A stretch of DNA of 64,000 bases from Pictodentalium vernedei (taxonomy: Eukaryota > Mollusca > Scaphopoda > Dentaliida > Dentaliidae): NCBI GenBank assembly GCA_031216915.1, contig CM062296.1:65626148-65690147 (forward strand), written 5' to 3'. Position numbers and translations under genes: made by a program. This document shows, piece by piece, positions 57,228-64,000 of this stretch (position 1 is the first letter of the stretch; the number at the start of each line of letters is the position of its first letter). Below the pieces are notes generated by a model, which saw only the letters and a program-made list of their open reading frames with translations, was not told where the DNA came from and did not search any database.

Positions 57228-59684
57228 GGCTCACCAACGTTAGTTGTGTGAGCCTATGGCATAGCCCTCATGTCGGCGTCGGCGTCGGCATCCGCTCTCA
57301 AATATTTTGAACTTTTGTGTACAGGTTTTGATTTTTTGGCTTTTCACATTTTTTTTTAGTTTCAGCATATTGCTATAGTGGTTCACTATAACATTTAACT
57401 CTTTTCCAGGGTATTTTGTCGTAATTTTAACCCTTTGAATCAAATTTTAGACTTATTTTGATGTTTGCGTGCAGGTTTTGATGTTTTTTTTTCCTTTCTT
57501 TCAAGTGGAGATTTACCTTGCACCATATGTCCATGCTTTCTATTGTATGTAAACATGCATCTTAGGGCTATGTGTGTATTATTTAACCCTTTTCCTGCTG
57601 AATTACTTCAATTTTGGACTTTTATGTACAGCTTTTGGACTTAGGTTTACAGCTTCTTACTTTTATGTACAGGTTGTGATAAAAAAAAACAATTTCAAGT
57701 GAGGTTGACCTCACTGCATATTGCAGTGGTGGTTATTATAACATTGATATCTTTCCAGTACATTTTTAAAAAGTTTTTAACCCCTTCAATAGATTTTTAG
57801 ACTTATTTTGACGTTTGCGTGCAGGTTTTCATGGGTTTTTTTTTATTTCCTTTCTTCCAAGTGTAGAGTTTCTGCATATTGCTATGGTGGTTCACTATAA
57901 CATTTAACTCTTTTCCAGGGTATTTTGTCTTAATTTTAACCCTTTGAATCAAATTTTAGACTTATTTTGATGTTTGCGTGCAGGTTTTGATGGTTTTTTT
58001 TTTCCTTTCTTCCAAGTGGAGATTTACCTTGCAGCATATGTCCATGCTTTCTATTGTATGTAAACATTCATCTTAGGGCTATGTTTGTATTATTTAACCC
58101 TTTTCCTGCTAAATTACTTCATTTTTGGACTTTTATGTACAGCTTTTGGACTTAGGCTTACAGTTTCTTACTTTTATGTACAGGTTGCGATAAAAAAACA
58201 ATTTCAAGTGAGGTTGACCTCACTGCATATTGCAGTGGTGGTTATTATAACATTGATATCTTTCCAGTGCATTTTTAAAATTTTTTTAACCCTTTGAATA
58301 GTATTTTAGACTTATTTTGACGTTTGCGTGCAGGTTTTCATGGGTTTTTTTTTTCCTTTCTTCCAAGTGTACATTTACCTTGTAGCATATGTCCATGCTT
58401 TCTATTGTATGTAAACATGCATCTTAGGGCTACGTTGTATTCTTTAACCCTTTCCCTGCTTAATTACTTCAATTTTGGACTTCTTTTGTTTACAGGTTTG
58501 GATTTTTGTGCTTTTAAAAATTGTTTTTTCTTCTTTGCATATTGCTGTGGGGGTTCACGATAACATTTAACTCTTTTCCAGGGTATTTCGTCTTAATTTT
58601 AACCCTTTGAATCAAATTTTGGACTTATTTTGACGTTTGTGTGCAGGTTTTGATGTTTTTGTTTACTTTTATGTGCAGGTTTTGAGGTTTGTCTTTCTTC
58701 TCTTCCAAGTGGCAGCTTACCTTGTAGCATATTGCCATGGTTCCTATTTTATGTTAGGATGCTTCTTGGGGTTATTATTATATTATTTAACCCTTTAGCT
58801 GCTTATTTACTTTAATTTTGGACTTTTGTGTGCAGGTTTTGATATTTTTTTTTTAAGTAGAGTTTTACCTCACTGGCATATTACCATGGTGGTTACTGTA
58901 ACATTTTCAGGGTATTTTTCTAAACTTTAACCCTTGGGAACAAATGTGATACTTTTATGTGCAGGTTTTGAGGTTTGTCTTTCTTTTCTTCCAAGTGGAT
59001 ATTTTTCAAGTAGACTTTCACCTTACTGGCATGTTGGCGTTGTGGTTACTGTGACAGGGTATTTTTCTCAATTTTAACCCCTTGAAACAAATGTGATACT
59101 TTTTTTTACTTTTATGTGCAGGTTTTGAGGTTTGTCTTTCTTTTCTTCCAAGTGGTGACTTACCTTGTAGCATATTGCCATGGTTCCTATTTTATGTTAG
59201 GATGCTTCTTGGGCTATTTTTATATTATTTAACCCTTTAGCTGCTTATTTACTTTAATTTTGGACTTTTCTGTGCAGGTTTTGTACTTTTGTGTGCAGGT
59301 TTTGATATTTTTTTTTAAGTGGAGTTCTATCTCACTGGCATATTGCCACGCTGGTTATTGTAATATTTTTAGGGTATTTTTCTAAATTTTAACCCTTTGA
59401 AACAAATGTGATACTTTTTTGACTTTTATGTGCAGGTTTTGAGGTTTGTCTTTCTTTTTTTCAAAGTGGAGACTTACCTTGTACCATATTGCCATGGTTC
59501 CTATTTTATGTTAGCATGCTTCTTAGGGGTTATTATTATATTATTTAACCCTTTAGCTGCTTATTTTCTTTAATTTTGGACTTTTGTGTGCAAGTTTTGA
59601 ACTTTTTTTTTTTACTCTAGCCACCCCTTTACATTGGCCACCTGTTGGTGAGCCACGGGGTACTGATACCCCCCTCTAGTTTTT
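57228..59684 (+). mobile_element. TIR-bounded tandem-repeat element ending in a Helitron-like hairpin plus CTAG
   Basis: GGCTCACCAAC (57228-57238) and GTTGGTGAGCC (59644-59654) are inverted. A GTCGGCGTCGGCGTCGG microsatellite follows the left end. The core has repeated segments with TTAACCCTTT, TTTTGGACTTTTATGTACAG, GTGCAGGTTTTGA and CTTCCAAGTGGAGATTTACC, in units of about 380-450 bp with internal sub-repeats. The right end has GGGGTA-CTGA-TACCCC followed by CCCTCTAG and a T-run. That matches the hairpin plus CTRR terminus of Helitrons. No coding potential is seen. Confidence 0.65.
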
Positions 59685-62600
59685 TTTTTAGCTCACTTCG
59701 ACAAAGTCAAGCAGGGCTTATCTAATCACTCTCCATCCATTGTCCATCCATCTGTCATCCATCAACACCATGTTTTGGTCAATTCAAGTTAAAGTTTGTG
59801 TGAGTAATGGTACCAAATGGGTATTACATTTTTGTTTAACTCAACATGCCCAGCCTCATAGGGAGGGGGTGAGGTAAAATGCTCCCAAAATATTTTTAAA
59901 ATCTTATGAACCAGTGGGTACAGTGACTTTATATTCGTTATGGAACTACCTTTTGAGGTGTAGAATCACGCTTGTTCAAATGTACTTTGTGAAGCAATAT
60001 TTGGCTTTGTAATGGCAGTGGTTAGATTTTTGGTACCACCCAAAATTTCTATTTTCCGAACCGATGGTCCGATTTGAATGAAATTCAGTATCGTGGTAAT
60101 ATTGGGTCATAAGTACTTACCTCATGCAAAAAAACCCTGCATCCCCATGGGAACCTCAGGAGCAAAAAATAGAAATGTTTTCAAACTCCCATGTTTCCCA
60201 AACCACTTGGAACAGAGAACTGTTATGTGGTATGAAGCATCCTTAGAACCAGTAGAATTGAATGGTGAAAAAAAATGCCCTCTGTTGTTGTTAGAGAGTT
60301 CTGCAGAGGGCATCAGAATAATGTTGGTGCAGCATTTTTGCAAACATTTTAGAAAATCTTTTCTCAAGAACCAATGTTCAGAATCTTTTGATATTTGGTA
60401 TACAGCATCCATAGAGGGGTCAGATACAAGTTTGTTAAAATGAAGCCCATTCTTTCATATTTGGACTCAATGCAGGAGCCCAAAATTTACGGGGAATTTT
60501 CTTTAAAAATCTTCTTCAGAACCACGAGTCAGAATTTTTTAATGTTTGGTACCCTCATTGTTATGATGGTCAGATTCAAGATTGTTCAAACCAAGTCCCT
60601 ATGTTAATATTTGGGCTTCCTTTGGTAGCCCAAATTTAACTTAGGGCTGTATGGGGAAGTTTTTTTTAAAAATCTTCTTCTTCAGATCCACCAGTCAGAA
60701 TGCTTTCGTATTTGGTATACAACATCTCTAAGGGGGGAGGGGTGGGGTGAGATTCAAGTTTGTTTAAATCGGGTATGTAAGTTAAAGTTTGGGCTCACTA
60801 TGGTAGCCCAAATTTTAACTTTGTGCAATATGAGGAAATTTCTTCAAAATTTTGTTCTTCAGATCCACCAGTCAGAATGCTTTCATATTTGGTATACAGC
60901 ATCTCAAAGGAGATCAGATTCAACTTTGTTCAAATCGAGTGCCTGGGTTGATATTTGAGCTCCCTATGGGAGCCGGAATTGGCCAAGTAGCTGAAGAATT
61001 AGACATTTTTTATTCAGTACCCTCAAGAGGTGAAGAGTAATCTATATAGGTTGTATCAAGGTGCTTGAGAGGGGAGCTCCACATTTTACATCATAATCAA
61101 CTAAAGAAAAGGCATGATGCTTGGACTGTTTTTGTCACTCCTGAGGGGCTCAAAGATTTGCACTGTATCCTATGGAGATGGATTGCTTAATGTAGGTTCA
61201 TTCTTGGACTCTTATATCGTGTTCTGTTCTCTGTTTATATCATGTTCTGTTCAAGGTGAGCGCTTCAGGCCCTGTGGGTCCTCTTGTTTATTTATTTATT
61301 TATTGGGTTTTGACAACACTTTCGAAAACCAGCAGCTACAAGTTTCTTCTCTCCTTGAATCAAGCTTCTCACCCAACTGCAGCACTCATGGTCCACTGAG
61401 TTTTTAGCTCACCTGACTTTCAGTCAGGGTGAGGTGTAGTGATCACTTGCCGTCTGTCGTCCGTCGTCCGTGAACATGGTGTTTGCGTCTTCTCCTCCAA
61501 AACTGCTGAACTGATTAATCATTTAAGTGAAATGTGAGATGCTTGTTTGTTATGACATTGCATTTTGATTTTGCTTAAATCAAGTTGCCCTGCCCCCAGT
61601 AGGGCCATGCCCCAAAATTTTGCCTAAATCTTAAAAAAATCTTCTCGTGAACCAGGAGTAGCAGAGATTCGATATGTGGTGTGCTGCTTCCTTTTGAGGT
61701 GTAGACTTAGTTTTGTTCAAGAGAAGTTTGTGGGTCTTTATTTGCCTTCATTATTGGAGGGCATGTATTTTTGCCCCGCCCAAAATTTCTGTTTTTCGAA
61801 CCAAGAGGCTGATTTGAACCAAATTTAATTTTTGGTTTTATTTGATCATAAGTAATTAATTTATGCCCCAAAATATTTTCCCATCCCCCCATGGGAACCC
61901 CAGGAGCTAAAAATAGAACAAAATTCAAAACGCACATATCTCCAAAACTACATGGCACTGAGAATTCTTATTTGGTGTGAAGCTTCCTTGGGACCAACAG
62001 AATGGAATGGTCTAAGCAAATTTCTGTCAGGTCAGTCATGGGGTACTTTTTCGTGACTTTGAAAAAATGCTTAGTCAGCATTCTGTAACACTGTGGGCAA
62101 TGAAGAAAGCATTTAAGACTCTTCTTCACCCAATTCACTCCTCCAAAACCTTTCAGATTTCACATATACCATCTTTGCAAGATTTTTTTACACGTTTATT
62201 GAAATCAAATCCCTGGGTCCATATTTGGCCTCTATGGGAGTCCAAATGTTGAAATTAGTGCAGTATGAGGAATATTCTTTAAAAATCTTTTTCTTCAGAC
62301 CCACCAATCAGAATCTTTTGATATTTGCTATGCACCATCATTAGGCGGGTGAGATTTAAGTTTCTTCAAGCCAAGCCTATATTTTGGCTCACCAGGGTTT
62401 TGCAAATTGCGAGAACGGTGATTTCGTTCCTCTGATGTTCTTGCAAATGCTTGTTAAGAAGATCCATATTTACCATTCCACCAAAATTTATAAGCATTTT
62501 TTCATCAGATAAAATTTAATAAAATTAAATTAATTTTAGAGCTGAAACAATTAAAGGGTTTTCGTGATTGATTAATCGCATGGTTTAACCTTGGTTAACT

Positions 62601-64000
62601 GATTAATTACTTGCCCCAATAGGTAGCTGAATAATTGCTGTACCGTTGACCATTTATATAATTAAAACTTTACTCAGCATAATGGACAAAACCGGGCAGC
62701 GCCATATACAAACATGTCCATTCAAATTTTATTATATTTTCAATTTTTGTCTCAAAACATAGCTTATGACCCCTTATTGGAACAAGCTCATTGAGCTTGT
62801 TCCAATGGGGGGGGGGGGGTGGGGGCATAAGCTATGTTTTGAGACAAACATTGAAAATTTTTAGAATTTCTTGTGCAAGTATCGTCTGCTACCTGCATTT
62901 GGTGAAGGGTTGAGAATGACCGTTTTCAGCTACTGATACAGTATAATGATCATGCAAGTGAACAAGTATTTTGGCACGTAGCTGGCATGCATTTCTCTGT
63001 CTCATGCAATTGATGTGAGCCAGTGTGACAATGTTTGCCTGTTTTGGAGCAAGTTTGTTCCATAGTGTTAACCCATACAGTGTATTTTTTGTTTTTAAAA
63101 ATTTGATTAACAGTTTCCATCTTGGTTTCAAAAAGTGATGATAAATAGTGAATATAAGCTTACCCAATATGAAAGAAAAATGGTTAGCAATTGGACATTT
63201 TTGTATAGTATTTTGCGATGTGAATCCAGCCATCAAATACCCTGCCATGTAGTACCGTACTTCAAAAGTAACGGTTAACCGATCAATTACTTTTTTTTAT
63301 CAATCAAAATATTGATCATTGGTTAGTCGATTAATCGGTGTGAGCCAATGTGAGATTCAAGTTTGTTTACGCCAAGTCCCTGGGTTCATATTTGGGCTCA
63401 CTGTGGGAGATTCAAGTTTGTTTACGCCAAGTCCCTGGGTTCATATTTGGGCTCACTGTGGGAGCCTGAATTATAACTTAGTTCAAAATGAGGAATATTC
63501 TTCAAAAGTATTCTTCACATTCAGCAGTCAGAATGTTTTGATATATACAGTATCCTTAGGGAGGTGAGATATAAGTTTGTTAAAGCCAAGTCCCTGGGTT
63601 CATATTTGGTCTTCCTGTAGGAGCCCGAATTGTACCAAAATTTCTATTTTCCAAATTGAGAGGCTGATTTGAAGCAAATTTGATATGATGGGCTTATTGG
63701 GTCGTAAGTACCTAATTTATGCCAAAACATTTTCCTGTGGCCCTGTGGGAACTGCAGGATCTAAATATAGAAAAAAATTAAAACGCCCATATCTTCAAAA
63801 CTACATGGCACTGAAAATTTTTATTTTGTGTGACGCTTCCTTACGAACTGCCGAAAAGAATGGTCAAAAAAAATTGCCATCAGTTTTATCATAGGGAAGG
63901 TTTCCAGGACTTATGCGGAGTCATCATTTTAGTAATGGGAAAAACATTAAAGAATCTTCTTCTCCCATACCACTGCTCCAAAGGCTTTCATATTTTGCAT
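59685..64000. repeat. Diverged array-type elements and flanks, no gene
   Basis: One element begins TTTAGCTCACTTCGACAAAG at about 59690. It carries CATCCATTGTCCATCCATCT repeats and diverged units of about 140-200 bp (AATCTTCTTCTTCAGATCCA, CCAGTCAGAATGCTTTC, TTCAAGTTTGTT, GGGCTCAC). A second begins TTTTTAGCTCACCTGACTTT at 61403, with the hairpin CTCACCTGAC-tttca-GTCAGGGTGAG and a CCGTCTGTCGTCCGTCGTCC tract. An exact 60-bp tandem duplication around GATTCAAGTTTGTTTACGCC lies at 63353-63470. A (TTTA)n SINE-like tail lies at 61289-61310. ORFs are repeat-derived. Confidence 0.6.
62740..62860. repeat. Palindrome of the same family as 35.2 kb, with a G-run
   Basis: CAATTTTTGTCTCAAAACAT and AGCTTATGACCCC pair with GGGGGCATAAGCTATGTTTT and GAGACAAACATTG. 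The inner TTGGAACAAGCTCA/TTGAGCTTGTTCCAA is a perfect palindrome. A run of about 14 G follows the inner arm. Confidence 0.88.

Overview
The window looks like nuclear DNA of a repeat-rich animal, most likely a spiralian and probably a mollusc. It is AT-rich and non-operonic. It holds SINEs (tRNA-headed and 5S-headed) with an (AATA)n tail, an I/Nimb-type LINE, arrays shaped like the 'pearl'/Helitron-like elements of bivalves, and foldback or MITE-like palindromes. I found no convincing intact host gene. The species call is inference; no single-copy host gene is available to confirm it.

Region 1 (1 to about 21,560) is a decayed Maverick/Polinton, an integrated virus-like DNA transposon. Its left end lies outside the window. 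Plus-strand remnants are a conserved Maverick-associated gene, a small basic virion-type protein, the packaging ATPase, the minor capsid (penton-type) protein, a glycine-rich virion-type protein, small ORFs, a protein-primed family-B DNA polymerase lacking its N-terminal part, an adenain-like protease and a phage-like trimeric fiber. Minus-strand remnants are the major capsid protein, integrase, a Zn-ribbon plus phospholipase-A2-like protein, a two-helix membrane protein and a Cys/His protein. Every recognisable replication, integration or assembly gene is broken, so this is a fossil. The in-frame stops are strikingly skewed to TGA. Two similar stem-loops sit at two of the strand-switch (convergent) gene junctions.

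Inside the first Maverick gene sits an almost complete non-LTR retrotransposon (429-6566). It has a 14-bp target-site duplication, ORF1 with zinc knuckles, and ORF2 with APE endonuclease, reverse transcriptase and RNase H. Each ORF has a single in-frame stop. Its 3' tail matches the tails of the SINEs further along, which suggests it belongs to the LINE family that mobilises them.

Region 2 (about 21.6-38.2 kb) is gene-poor. It has an 0.8-kb-period repeat region ending in a hairpin, a 5S-rRNA-headed SINE, Thr-codon-like (ACN)n low-complexity blocks and several near-perfect palindromes.

Region 3 (about 38.2-46.6 kb) carries two pearl/HINE-like elements. Each has a core of about 150-bp tandem repeats, an ACGG-type microsatellite and a GC-rich terminal hairpin. 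One also holds degenerate CCCTAA-like DNA.

Region 4 (about 46.6-56.5 kb) is a roughly 4.16-kb tandem segmental duplication built from a satellite-like array plus a tRNA(Cys)-type SINE. It is interrupted by a TA-targeting MITE, whose empty site is present in the other copy, and by a 0.77-kb foldback insertion.

Region 5 (56.5-64 kb) has a TIR-bounded tandem-repeat element ending in a Helitron-like hairpin plus CTAG, and further diverged arrays.
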